Shown: in pieces, positions 32,991-43,053 of the stretch
Layout: each line of letters begins with the position of its first letter
Numbering within the stretch: position 1 is the stretch's first letter
DNA from: Stagonosporopsis chrysanthemi
Lineage: Eukaryota; Ascomycota; Dothideomycetes; Pleosporales; Didymellaceae
Reading direction: 5' to 3'
NCBI GenBank assembly: GCA_022560025.1
Contig: JAFISE010000190.1
Location: 1-56,941 of the forward strand
DNA length: 56,941 nucleotides
The notes under the pieces: generated by a model
Database searches by the model: none
Told to the model about the DNA's origin: nothing
Seen by the model: only the letters and a program-made list of their open reading frames with translations
Program-made: the position numbers and the translations under genes

Positions 32991-33217
32991 GCTCGTGCGC
33001 AAGCGCGTGCTGCGCGTCGAGGTCGCGGGCATCGCGGGGAGCAGCAGCAGCTATGTGGCGAGGCGGTTTGAGCTGACGGGGACGGTGCAGGGGATGCTGA
33101 GGGGGGGTTGTAGCGGGGTGCGGAGCGTGGTTTTTTTTTCCGCAGCGCCGGGGAGTTGGGGGGCTATGCGCGGGAGGGGGTCGAGGGGGAGATGAGGAGG
33201 GTGTTTTTGCTGGGGAA
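32986..33217 (+). pseudogene. Possible acylphosphatase-like remnant
   Basis: On the plus strand MGLVRKRVLRVEVAGIAG leads to RRFELTGTVQG. About 35 bp later, in another frame, comes FFFRSAGELGGYAREGVEGE. These recall the acylphosphatase motifs G-x-VQG-x-x-FR and G(W/Y)-x-RN...VEGE, in the right order but with frame breaks and a shortened middle. The pieces run straight into the poly-G tract. The match is by eye and short, so this could be coincidence. Confidence 0.25.
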
Positions 33218-33254
<37 letters not shown>

Positions 33255-33263
33255 GGGGGGGGT

Positions 33264-33325
<62 letters not shown>
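33218..33325. repeat. Poly-G tract of about 108 bp
   Basis: An almost pure G run on the plus strand, interrupted only by T at 33254 and 33263. Such a length is unusual; its exact size may be an assembly or polymerase artefact. On the minus strand the frame through it encodes poly-Pro after the segment SLAHLQAQISSSYQHLHDAL (about 33448-33326). Confidence 0.9.
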
Positions 33326-34043
33326 CTTCAGCAGCTTTAGCGCGTCATGGAGGTGCTGGTACGAGGAGGAGATTTGCGCTTGGAGGTGGGCTAGACTCTC
33401 TGGGCTTGTGAGGTCAAGTAGCCAGTAACAGGACTCCGTATTTGCCACAGCGGCTACTAGAAGACTTCAACAACCAATGATACTGGTACCGGGGATCCTT
33501 CAGAATTTCGATGTGTACGAGGCTCAGCTTGTACATGAGCACAGAACCCATGTTGTTCGATTTACATGGAGGCTTCATGCAGCAGCGTCTTCTTCATCCC
33601 GAATCAGGTAATCTTGACTTTGGGCATTTTATTCCATGAAGCCGTGATTGTACTGCACGCACGGTGATCGAAAGTAGGCTAAGGCACTTTGAAGAGTCCC
33701 TTTGAAGTAGACGCAAGTCAGTCAAGTTCAAGCAGAAGCCTTGTCATGCCTCTATGACGAATTGATAGTGGTGTAAAATTGAGGTCCTTCAAAAGTAGAT
33801 TACACTTAAATAGCGTGTCTTAAGGGGATAAAAATGAAAGCCTGATCCTTAGACTGCGAGCGTGAACATCAATTGTTTGGCAATTTAGTCCAGAAGAACA
33901 ATGAAGCGTGATGGAACGAACTGTGCCCCTCGCTCGGAGCTAGGATCGATGAAGGGAAGCATAGATTTTCCCGGAGGGCGCCCTGTCGTCACCCTCATTC
34001 ATTCTTATTCTTCAGTTCCTCATCTTCTGTTGAACGGAGTCCC
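33326..34043. other. Intergenic beside the G tract
   Basis: A 35-40 residue protein-like minus-strand frame ends at the G tract; no complete gene could be built. The rest (33450-34043) shows nothing. Confidence 0.4.
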
Positions 34044-34824
34044 TTAAAGCTCAATCGTTTTCCCTGGATCGAAGCCACTCGATTGCGCGAAGTAGTACCC
34101 ACGCTGATTCGTCACAAGCCTGATCTGATTCATCTCATCCTCAAAATCACAGTTAAAATGGGTGTGCCCAAACGCCCACACTGCCACACGTACCGATGAG
34201 AAGCAAACCTCCTGGGACAGATCAGTCATGAACCCAGATGAAATAGTACTGCTCTTGTGCCTGGGATCGACAGTACGAGCATCCTCAGTCGGAGAGTAGT
34301 GTGTCATGATAATGATCTTGCGGTCCGGTTCTTCCACTAGCTTCTGGACTTCAGTATTGAGCCAGCGAAGCTCAGACTCGTGCTTCTGCACGTGCTCCTC
34401 CACGGTCCAATTCTCGATGTGATAAAAGTCATTGAGCCCAAAACCGACAAAGCCTTTTTGAGCAGCTGCAATATTGGAGAAGAGCGTGCAACCGAGAATA
34501 GATACCGCTGGCGAGAGATCATATCGCGTTTGGTCAAGGAGGACGAACTTCCCACTGGCTTGGTGTTCGGTTTCAGCCTAGAGCGTGAGAAGATGCTGCT
34601 TGCTGGTCGTGTAAGACGAGTGATATGGCTCGTGATTGCCGAAAACGTAGAAGATGATCTTGAATTTAGCTAGGTGTTTCCGAAGGAATTCGATCAAACC
34701 GACGTCCTTCGTGTAGCCAATGTCCCCGAGTAGCGCAAGGTACTCTGCTGATGGAGTAATTTCAAAAACGTCGTACGCCGCTGGAGTCTCCAGATGAAGA
34801 TCAGAGAAGTTGTATGTTTACCAT
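34044..34824 (-). pseudogene. Calcineurin-like metallophosphoesterase with frameshift and stop
   Basis: All metal-binding motifs of a fungal calcineurin-like phosphoesterase are visible in order: SDLHLE, LALLGDIGY, YVFGNHEPYH, IIMTHYSP and VWAFGHTHFNCDF, ending GYYFAQSSGFDPGKTIEL. Two lesions break it. Near 34801-34809 the start MVNIQLL is out of frame with SDLHLE, as if two bases were lost from a CT repeat. At 34580-34578 a TAG interrupts LLTL/AETEHQASGKFVLLDQ. The stop would arise from CAG by one C-to-T change at CpA, the context favoured by RIP; the transposon island starts 600 bp away. Alternatives are an unusual intron at the start or a sequencing error, but two independent defects argue for decay. 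Confidence 0.75.
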
Positions 34825-35395
34825 GCTTGTGGTGGCTGATTGCTGGAAATGAAGAGGAGAAATGCTACTTGAGCTCAAGTTTGTGATGGCTGTACGTGTG
34901 TGACACTGTACGCGCATCGTGCCCGAGCCTGTGCGCACAAGCTCGGGCACGGAAAGCCGGTCGCCGCAAAACGCTTATCTCACCAATCAGATGCTCCGTC
35001 TCGGCGGAGCTTCACTACCTCGCGTCCTTGCGTCTGACACGTGAAACAACGAAATGCTCCACACCAACACCAGAATCTCAACACAGTGCTCGCATTGAAA
35101 TCGGGATCAGAAAGTTCTGTCACATCGACTTCTATTGTGCATCATGACGAGCGAGTTCAGTGAGCTACCGTGTCCGTGCGCGTGATGCGCGGATTCGCGT
35201 GATGCGCCGAACCACCAAAACACCCCTATCCTCACACATCCACAACAACACAACGCGATGGGTTTACAAGAAGCCCTCTTAGAGTGTAATACTTTTGCAT
35301 CTAAAGACAATATTCTGTAGTCTAAAATAGCAGAAAAGCATAGTGTTGTACAGTCAACGTTGACGCGCACGTAGAGGGGTGAGACGCGCCCACAT
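34825..35395. other. Intergenic with a near-perfect 32-bp palindrome
   Basis: No gene seen. At 34919-34950 arms GTGCCCGAGC / GCTCGGGCAC flank an inner TGTGCGCACA; only one base pair breaks the symmetry. Confidence 0.55.
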
Positions 35396-35588
35396 CAGGA
35401 GAAGATTATTGCACAACAGAAGCTCACCCCCAACAAGAGGAGGAGCTTGTAGTATATATAAAGGAGCTTACTGCTTGTTATATACTACCTACAAGGGAGA
35501 TAATACAAGATTTTGCATTATCTGTAGCTAAGGAACTTGTGAGCAAGAGCTAGGTTACTCAGTTCATTAACAACTGTAAGAACAAGCC

Positions 35589-35859
35589 CAGTTGTTCAAG
35601 CCCACCTTACACCACCCGACAACTACCCGACTCAGATCCGTCTTCCAACCGCTCCTCGGTACAGTCTTCCCCGAGCTTCCAGGTATAAGAGGGGAAGTCT
35701 CTACAGAGTTCAGATAGATAGTTTTGAAGTATCCTTTCGTACAAGACCTATAGGAATAGAGATCTAGTCCTGCAGTTTATCCCAGTGCTTCCATACACCT
35801 CGTAGCGGATACCTATGCCTTTCAGACGCCTCTAGCATCCTGTGTCGTTACAACAACTG
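35589..35859. mobile_element. Insertion of about 270 bp inside copy A
   Basis: A segment clearly less AT-rich than its surroundings splits the transposase between NCKNK and YLTGID, a site uninterrupted in copy B. Its ends are inverted (CAGTTGTT ... AACAACTG). It contains a TATA-like GGTATAAGAGGGG. It may be a TIR element or a solo LTR (TGTTC...ACAACA); I see no clear target duplication. Confidence 0.5.
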
Positions 35860-36030
35860 CTCTATCTATCTTATCTCTTAATACTTAACAGGTATAGACG
35901 CTAATTGTCACAACGCTGATTTATATCAAAAGTATAAGCTCTACTTCAACCTACTACAACGCAAGATTACTAAATATAAGGTTAACAGCTGCTACACATA
36001 TAATATAAATAAAAAAGGCTTTATGATTAG

Positions 36031-36169
36031 TGTCAGAACCCAGCCCGAGCCGCTGAGCCAAACAAGCACCAAAAAGGTCAACAGTACTCACAGACTGTGA
36101 GTACAGGCTCGGAGCAGTACTATATCGTCACTGTCAGCCTGGCCAGGGTCTGACAGCCAGGACCTGACA
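36031..36169. mobile_element. 139-bp MITE-like insertion with 5-bp target duplication
   Basis: Inverted ends TGTCAG ... CTGACA, flanked on both sides by ATTAG (36026-36030 and 36170-36174). Removing it and one ATTAG joins GFMI to RITTRTKHVFSR, the expected transposase reading also seen in copy B. It is GC-richer than the host element. Confidence 0.72.
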
Positions 36170-37719
36170 ATTAGGATTACTACTAGAACTAAACACGTGT
36201 TTAGTAGGCAGATGTAAGAGAAGGGGAAGGTCAAGGCATTACTTTAAGATAGTAATTGTGCCTAGATTACGCTGCTAGCCTGTGTATGTAGTAATAGGAC
36301 AGCACTGCCGCTAGGCCTCCTCTACAAGTCTGCTAACAGTACTCTGCAATTAAGCTAGGTAGAGGAGATAGAGCTAGGGGTACACAATATACTTGTTTCC
36401 TCTTTACCTACTAGCTAGACTAATAATAATATAGGCCTTGCCTAGCTTTAACAGGTGTTTAATTGCTTTACTAAGACTAAGGCATAGAAGAAGTAGCGTC
36501 TTCTAATCCTTGACAGCTATAGATCTTATATAACAATAGACTTTATTAACTACTATAATTAGAATAAGATACTCCTAGCTATCCTTTCTCTTTACTTAAC
36601 TTACACGCTGCAGCTATTAGGTATAGTATTGTTTAAGCCTCTCTTAACTGCGTATTTAAAGGAGCTTATAAGTTACAATACACCTCTATAATAGCTAGAG
36701 ACTATTAGTAATTAAGAAGAGCAACTTCTTTTACTTATTCTAGAAGGCCTAGATAAGCACGTTTACTTAGGGGTTAATACTTAAGTCTTTTAAGGCAACA
36801 AAGATAGTACCCCTCTAATCTAATATTATCCTTTACTACTTTGCTAAGCCTTCTTCTTAGGCTTTTAATGCTAGCAGAAGCTCTTCTTTAACTTATTCTA
36901 GCAAAGATTAGCTTAAAATTAAGACTCTACTGCGCAAGGTAGCTAAGAATAAGAGTAGTAAGGAGCTAAAGAAGATTAGCTACTCTCTCTACTATATCTT
37001 AGTCTAAAACTAGCTACTTTACTATAAGATAGCAGGCCTAAAAGAGGTTCTTAAGACTTAGAAGAAGTATAAAAAAAAAAGCAAACCTTTTAACTTCTAA
37101 GAACTTAAGAAGTATTATAGTAGAGTAGTATTTTACTCTCTTTGTAGAATTAATAAAGCACGCTAGTATAAGTAAGCAAAATAATAAGAAGCTAAGGTAG
37201 AAGAGGCTAGAAAAGTAGAGATAGCTAAAATCAGGCACGCTAATAAGCTATACAAGGAGCAAGTAGCTTAAAAGAAGTGTAAGCAGCAGGCAAGAAAGAA
37301 GAAAGAGAAAGACTATATTAAAGCTAAGAAGGTAAAAGAAGTAGCTAAACGCAAAGCTAAAAAAAAACATTAGAAGCAAGCTTATAATACCTAAGAAGCT
37401 ATATAATTATTCTAAAGAAGTAATAATATATCTTTAAAAGCTTTTATAGTAAAAAAAAAGCCTATACATTGTATAGTAAGTGCTTATAGTTATTTTATAC
37501 CTATAACGCTTCTTCTGCCTGCTTATACCTATACTATCTATAGTAGCTAAATAGTAACTCTATATAAGTAGAATATATTAAAGAATATTATTATATAAGT
37601 CTATAGAGTACTCTAATTAAATATCTTATAATAATAACTATTATATATAGCTTTATAGCCTTATTTTTAAGTAAGCTATTTTAGTAGTTTAGCGTATTAC
37701 GTAAATCTGCGCATTGCGT

Positions 37720-39855
37720 ATACAGACATAGTAATATGTCTGTATACTTAATAATTAGAGTTAACTAACAATTAGTGTATAATATCTATACTAAATTTCA
37801 ACGCGTAATAACTTAATAACTATGCTAAGAATTAATAATACACTTGCAGAGATTTATAAATTAAAGCTTAGCAATAAACTTATCTATATAAATATTGCGC
37901 TTAAGTATAGTATTAATTAAAATACTCTATTCTGTGTGTACTGTAGTATATAGGTACCTTAATATATTACTAACTAACACTAATATAAGCTTACTCTATA
38001 ATAAAAAGAAGACTTTATAAAGTATATAGAAGTACTAAACAGCTATTATATAGTACCTATAAAGACTATAATATAAAATTTTATATCTAAAGTAGCTTAG
38101 AATCTTTACTCTAAAAGCTAGGTTACATACTTTTTCTAATATTACTATAACTACTTTTACTCTAAATAGTTAATAGGTATAGACTCTAATTACTACAATA
38201 CTAAGTCTAGATATAAGTATAAGCTATACTTTAATCTACTATAGTAAAAGATTACTAACTACAATATTAAGCTAGCTTATATATACAATATAGATAAGAA
38301 AGGCTTTGTAATTAGAGTACTAGAAAGAACAAAATATATCTTTAGTAGGTATTAATATAAAAAAAAGAAGTTAAGCACACTTAGTAAGATAGCTTATAAA
38401 AGTAAGTAAGCCTATTAGCTACTATCTATATAGATAGTACTACACTACCTCTTAGTATTATATTTATATCTAAAAACTTTACAATCTAGAGTTATTAGGT
38501 AGCTAATATTAAGGCAGGAATATACTAAATTTACGTAGCTTCTTTGCTTTCTAGCTAGACAAACAATAATATTAGATTAGCCTAGCTTAAGTAGATATTT
38601 AACTATTATACTAAGGCAAAGGCACATAGAAGCTATAGGCTTTTAATAGTAGATAGCTATAGAAGCTACTTAACACAAGACTTTATTAACTACTATAATT
38701 AGAATTAGATTATACTAGCTGTATTGCTACTTTACAGGACTTAGACGCTGCAGCTATTAGATATAGTCTGCTTTAAGCCTTTTTTCTTTGTATATACCTT
38801 TAAGCTAGATAACTACTTTTAAAAAACTTAAGGCTTATTACTACTAACAAAAGCTAACTTTTTTAGCTTATTCTAGCCTGCCTAGGTATATATATTTAAA
38901 GATAAGCTTATATAAAACGCTTTTACTGCTATAAGAATAGACTTACTAAACTCTAATATTATACTTAATAGATTCTGCTATATAATACTTATAAGCTTAG
39001 GCTTAGTTACTTTTAGTTCTACTGCCTATTCTGTAAAAGATTAGCTATAAGCTTGTACTATACTATATACAGAAGTAAAGAATCTATATAGTATAAGTGT
39101 GTAAAAGCTTAGCTAAACTATCTACTACCTATTAACTTAGGTAAAGCTCTTTTATAGCAAACTTAATAGCCTAAAGCAAAAGCTATACCTAAAGTAAAAG
39201 TAGTAAAAGCAACCTAGCAGGTAATTAGACCTTTAATAGTATTAAGAGTACTATAGCAGAGTAATAGTGTAGTCTTCTTAGTCTATTTAAGAAGCATAGG
39301 TTTAGATAGTAGTTATTAAGTAAGAGAAAGAAGAAGAAGAGTAGAGAAAGGTAGAAATAAAAGAGTTAGCAGCTGCTAATAAGCTATATAAAGAGAAGAT
39401 TAAAGAAAAAAAGTATTAAAAGTAGGTAAGAAAGAAGAAAGAGCGTGTAAAAATAAAAGCAGAAGAATATTAAGTAATAGACGCCTAGAAAGCTACTAGA
39501 GCTGCTGCTAAACAGGCTAACAACGCTGTAAAAGCCTTATAACAGTCTTAAAAAGGCAAGACTATAACTTTAAAAGCTTCTATAGTTAAACTAAAGCCTG
39601 TATATTGTAGTATAAGTACTTATAGTTGCTTAAAGCTTATAATACCTCTTCTAGCTACTTGTACTTATACTACTTATAGCAGCTATATAGCTATATTATA
39701 TAAATAGATTATATAATAAAATTTAATTATATAGGCTTATAAAATACTCTACTAAGATATTTTGTAATAATAACTATTATATATAGCTCTGTAGCCTTGT
39801 TTTTATAGTTAGCTTTAGAGCTTAAAGTAATTATTAAGTAACTTTAATTGTTAAG
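37720..39855 (+). mobile_element. Fot1/pogo-like DNA transposon, copy B (RIP-degraded)
   Basis: Second direct copy, strongly AT-biased. Readable fragments: LRINNTLAEIYKLKLSNKLI near 37,825, the HTH region near 37,990-38,120, LIGID near 38,173, YIYNIDKKGFVI near 38,280 and the DDE part near 38,640-38,760. A basic tail follows near 39,310-39,540. A motif of about 50 bp containing TAATAATTAGAGTTA recurs at its left edge (37,727 on) and in the central hairpin (39,857 on), fitting terminal repeats. No open frame of useful length remains. Confidence 0.78.
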
Positions 39856-39925
39856 TGTACAGACACGTTACTATGTCTATGCACCTAATAATTAGAGTTA
39901 CTTAACAATTACTCTAAGCTCTAAG
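39811..39925. repeat. Central inverted repeat (hairpin) between copies B and C
   Basis: Left arm around 39,811-39,851 and right arm around 39,881-39,925 are near-complementary (motif GTAATTATTAAGTAACT against AGTTACTTAACAATTAC), with a short GTACAGACACG-type centre. The arms are probably the terminal repeats of the two abutting copies. Confidence 0.7.
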
Positions 39926-41950
39926 GCCTACTACAAAAATAAAGCTACAGAGCTATATATAATAGCTATTATTATTAAATAATTTAGTAGTTTATTCTAT
40001 AGGCTTAGTAGATTATTATTCTCTATATAATTTATCTATATAATATAGCAGTACAGCTACTATAGGTTGTATAAGTATATATAGGTAAAAGAGGTATTAT
40101 AAGCTTTAAATAACTATAAGCACTTATAGTACAATATATAGGCTTTAGTTTAACTATAAAAGCTTTTAAGGTTGTAGTCTTGCTTTTTTAAGATAATTAT
40201 AAAGCTTTTACAGCATTGTTAGCTTCTTTAGCAGTAGCTTTAGCAGCTTTCTAGGCATCTATTACTTAATATTTCTTTACCTTTATTCTTATACGCTCTT
40301 TCTTCTTTCTTACTTGCTTTTAATACTTCTTATCTTTAATCTTTTGCTTATATAGCTTATTAGCAGCTGCTAACTCCTTTATCTCTACCTTTCTTAGCTC
40401 TTCTTCCTCCTTCTCTTGCTTAGTAACTGCTATACAGACCTATACCTCCTAAATAGCCTAAGGAGACTATATTATAGCTCTGCTATAATACTCTTAATAC
40501 TGTTGCAAGTCTAGTTGCTTACTAGGTTGCTTTTACTACTTTTATTTTAAGTATAGCTTCTTCTATAATCTATCTAGTTTGTAATAAAAGAGTTTGACCT
40601 AGGTTAATAATTAGTAAATAGTTTAGCTAAGCTTCTAGGCGCTTATACTACAAAAATCCTTTACTTCTATATATAGTATAGTACAAGCTCTAAGCTAGTT
40701 ATCTGCAGAATAAGCTATAGAACTAGAAGCAACTAAGCTAGAGCTTGTAGGTATTATATAGCTAAATCTATTAAGTATAATATTAGAGTTTAGTAAGCTT
40801 ATTTCTATTACTATAAAGGACTTTTATACAAGCTTAGCTATAAATATAGCTACCTAGGCAGGCTAAAATAAGCTAAAAAAGTTAGCTTTTAATAATAGTA
40901 ATAGGCTTTAAGTCTTTTAAAGGTAGTTGTTAAGCTTAGAAGTATATACAGAAGATAAAGGCTTAAAGCAGGCTATATTAAGTAGCTATAGCATCTAAGT
41001 ACTATAAAGTAGTAGCACAGCTAGTATAATCTAATTCTTATTACAGTAGTTAATAAAGTTCTACGTTAAGTAACTACTATAGCTATCTACTATTAAAAGC
41101 CTATAGCTTTAATGTACCTTTGCCTTTGTATAACAATTAAATACTTATTTAAGCTAAGCTAATCTAATATTATTATTTATCTACTTAGAGAGTAAAAAAG
41201 CTATATAAATTAAGTAGTTTTCTGCTTCTATATTAGCTACCTAATAACTCTAGATTGTAGAGTTTTTTAATATAAAAATAATACCTAGTAGTACTATAGT
41301 ACTATCTGTACAGACTGCTGCTAATAAGCTTATCTACTTATATAAGCTATCTTAATAAGCTTGTTAAACCTTCTTCTTTTTATATTAACACCTACTAAAG
41401 ATATACTTTGTTTTTTCTAGTACTCTAATTATAAAGCTTTTTTTATCTATATTGTATATATACACAGGCTTAATAGAGTATTTAATAATCTTCTTATATA
41501 AGATATTAAAGTACAGCTTGTACTTATACCTAGACTTAGTATTATAGCAACTAAAGTTATACTAGTTGTCTATTTAGCTACAAGGCAGTTGTAGTAACAG
41601 TGTTAGAAGTATGTAACCTAGCTCTTAAAGCAAGGTTCTTAAGCAACTTTAGAGGCAAAGTTTTGTATTATAGTCCTTGTAAGTACTATATAACAGGTAC
41701 CTAGCAGCTCTATATACTTTACAAAGTCCTCTTCTTGTTGTAGAGTAATCTTGTGTTAGTGTTTATTAGCAACGTATTAAGGGACCTGCACACTACAGTG
41801 CGCGCACAATAGAGTATTACAATTAATACTATGCTTAAGCGCAATTTTTGTATAGACAAGTTTATTGCTAGGGTTTAATTTACAAATCTCTGCAAGCGCA
41901 TTATTAATACCTAGCATAGTGGTTGAGTTATTACGCGTCAAAATTGGGTG
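39875..41950 (-). mobile_element. Fot1/pogo-like DNA transposon, copy C (inverted)
   Basis: Third copy, on the minus strand, tail-to-tail with copy B. It preserves the N-terminus best: MLGINNALAEICKLNPSNKL then VYTKIALKHSINCNTLLCAH (41,910-41,790). Next come ITLQQEEDFVKYIELLGTCY and IIQNFASKVA. The rest has many stops, all compatible with C-to-T/G-to-A change. Its right end, near 41,950, abuts a host gene fragment. Confidence 0.78.
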
Positions 41951-41953
41951 TAA

Positions 41954-42259
41954 TTGTTGTTCCCTGATCGTTGGTTGACTCTGATCGTTGGGTGCACGGA
42001 CACAGTAGAGCGCGCTTCGTTGGTAGTGCTCAACATCTTCAAAACTATCCCAGAACTCCAGACCGCGAAGATCGCCATCATTGGTGGCATGGCCTTGTGG
42101 AAATACTTGCCGGACTATAGAACGACGCAGGTTTGTAATCACCAATTCACACTCTCTCCCGTTCGCGCTGATTGTTTCGAGGACATTGACTTCTGCATCA
42201 CGGCAACAGAAGCCCCTAAATCCGTGAAGGCCAAGCTTCTTGAAAACAAATCCACCTAG
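41954..42259 (+). pseudogene. Truncated nucleotidyltransferase-fold-like gene fragment
   Basis: Reads LVVLNIFKTIPELQTAKIAI, IGGMALWKYLPDYRTTQ, then after a 51-bp intron (about 42132-42182) DIDFCITATEAPKSVKAKLL. The order GG...(about 13 residues)...DID matches the nucleotidyltransferase-fold pattern of a common fungal hypothetical family. The 5' end is lost at the transposon border and the 3' end stops early at NKST. The intron has a weak donor (GTTTGT) and is stop-free. Confidence 0.5.
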
Positions 42260-42284
42260 ACCACTCCTCCAGACGCTTTTGCAA

Positions 42285-43053
42285 ATGACCGCAGACGTCA
42301 GTAAGAGGCAAGACTACTCCGAGTTGCCACCTCTTGACAACAGACTCGTTGCATTCGCAGCCGCAAGGCTTGATGCTGCTAAGATACCCCATGTCCTCTG
42401 GGGCAACTACATGTTAACTATCTTTGGCATTCCAACTATAGTCAATGTACGAACATCGCGTCCATTTGAGCCTACAGATCTAATACCTGTTTTAGGGCAT
42501 CGACTTCGTTGTTGACGATGGCTTCATGGACGCTGCCTATGACACTCTTCAAGGTGCCGGTTTCGCAACGTGCAAGTCAGAGAGTTGCATCAGCAACAAG
42601 ACACGTTCTTATGCTCCAACCCCTCATACTCATCTCCACATCACCGAATCCGAACGGCTGGGCCTCTATAAAAGATCCGACATTCTGTGGCGGCTCCCAA
42701 AGCTATCAAAAGCGGACGGCGAACGCATAATTCTAGCATCCGATCCTGACCAACTACCCGGACCAGACATTCTAGGGAGAGGAGGGCGTTTCACTCAGGA
42801 TTTGCAGCCTGTGCGCGTCCCAACTGTCTACGAACTAACCCAGGCACTGTTGTTGCTCGCGAAGAAAGACCGAGATACGTACAGAGGATACTGGATGAAT
42901 TGGATTAGCTACATACTGGAATACTGCACCGAGAACGGCGTCTTCGATCAGAACCAAATGACTGGGAACTACAAGACTTACATAGACGCTTTCCTTGAAG
43001 GCGATTACGTGCTGAGAGCCCAGGCTTTCGATCGTATTGGCTTGACAGATTAG
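42285..43053 (+). CDS. Uncharacterised fungal protein, nucleotidyltransferase-fold-like
   Basis: Two exons (42285-42446, 42496-43053; 49-bp intron) give 239 residues starting MTADVSKRQDYSELPPLDNR. The joined IPHVLWGNYMLTIFGIPTIV and NGIDFVVDDGFMDAAYDTLQ form the conserved front of a widespread ascomycete hypothetical family. Later conserved stretches are PTPHTHLHITESERLGLYKR, GRGGRFTQDLQPVRVPTVYE and DRDTYRGYWMNWISYILEY. The DFVVDD segment resembles the metal-site strand of nucleotidyltransferases, but the first part of that signature (GG/GS) is replaced by WGN, so activity is doubtful. It lies 25 bp after the truncated relative, suggesting a tandem pair. Confidence 0.75.

Larger units (their letters stand above)
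35396..37690 (+). mobile_element. Fot1/pogo-like DNA transposon, copy A (5'-truncated, RIP-degraded)
   Basis: Degenerate transposase readable in pieces: QQEEELVVYIKELTA and TREIIQDFALSVAKELVSKS (Tc5-type HTH region), YLTGIDANCHNADLYQKYKL, then a DDE part with LLILDSYRSYITIDFINYYN (near 36,505) and YLTYTLQLLGIVLFKPL (near 36,600). A Lys-rich tail follows near 37,260-37,380. Many stops are TAG or TAA where Trp or Gln is expected (for example KS*VTQ), i.e. C-to-T or G-to-A changes. The 5' end lacks the first ~50 codons seen in copies B and C. It carries two insertions (35589-35859 and 36031-36169). Confidence 0.8.

Noticed and set aside
37038..37238. 66-codon minus-strand frame in the island
   Set aside because: A chance Leu/Phe/Ile-rich frame opposite the Lys-rich tail of a dead transposase.
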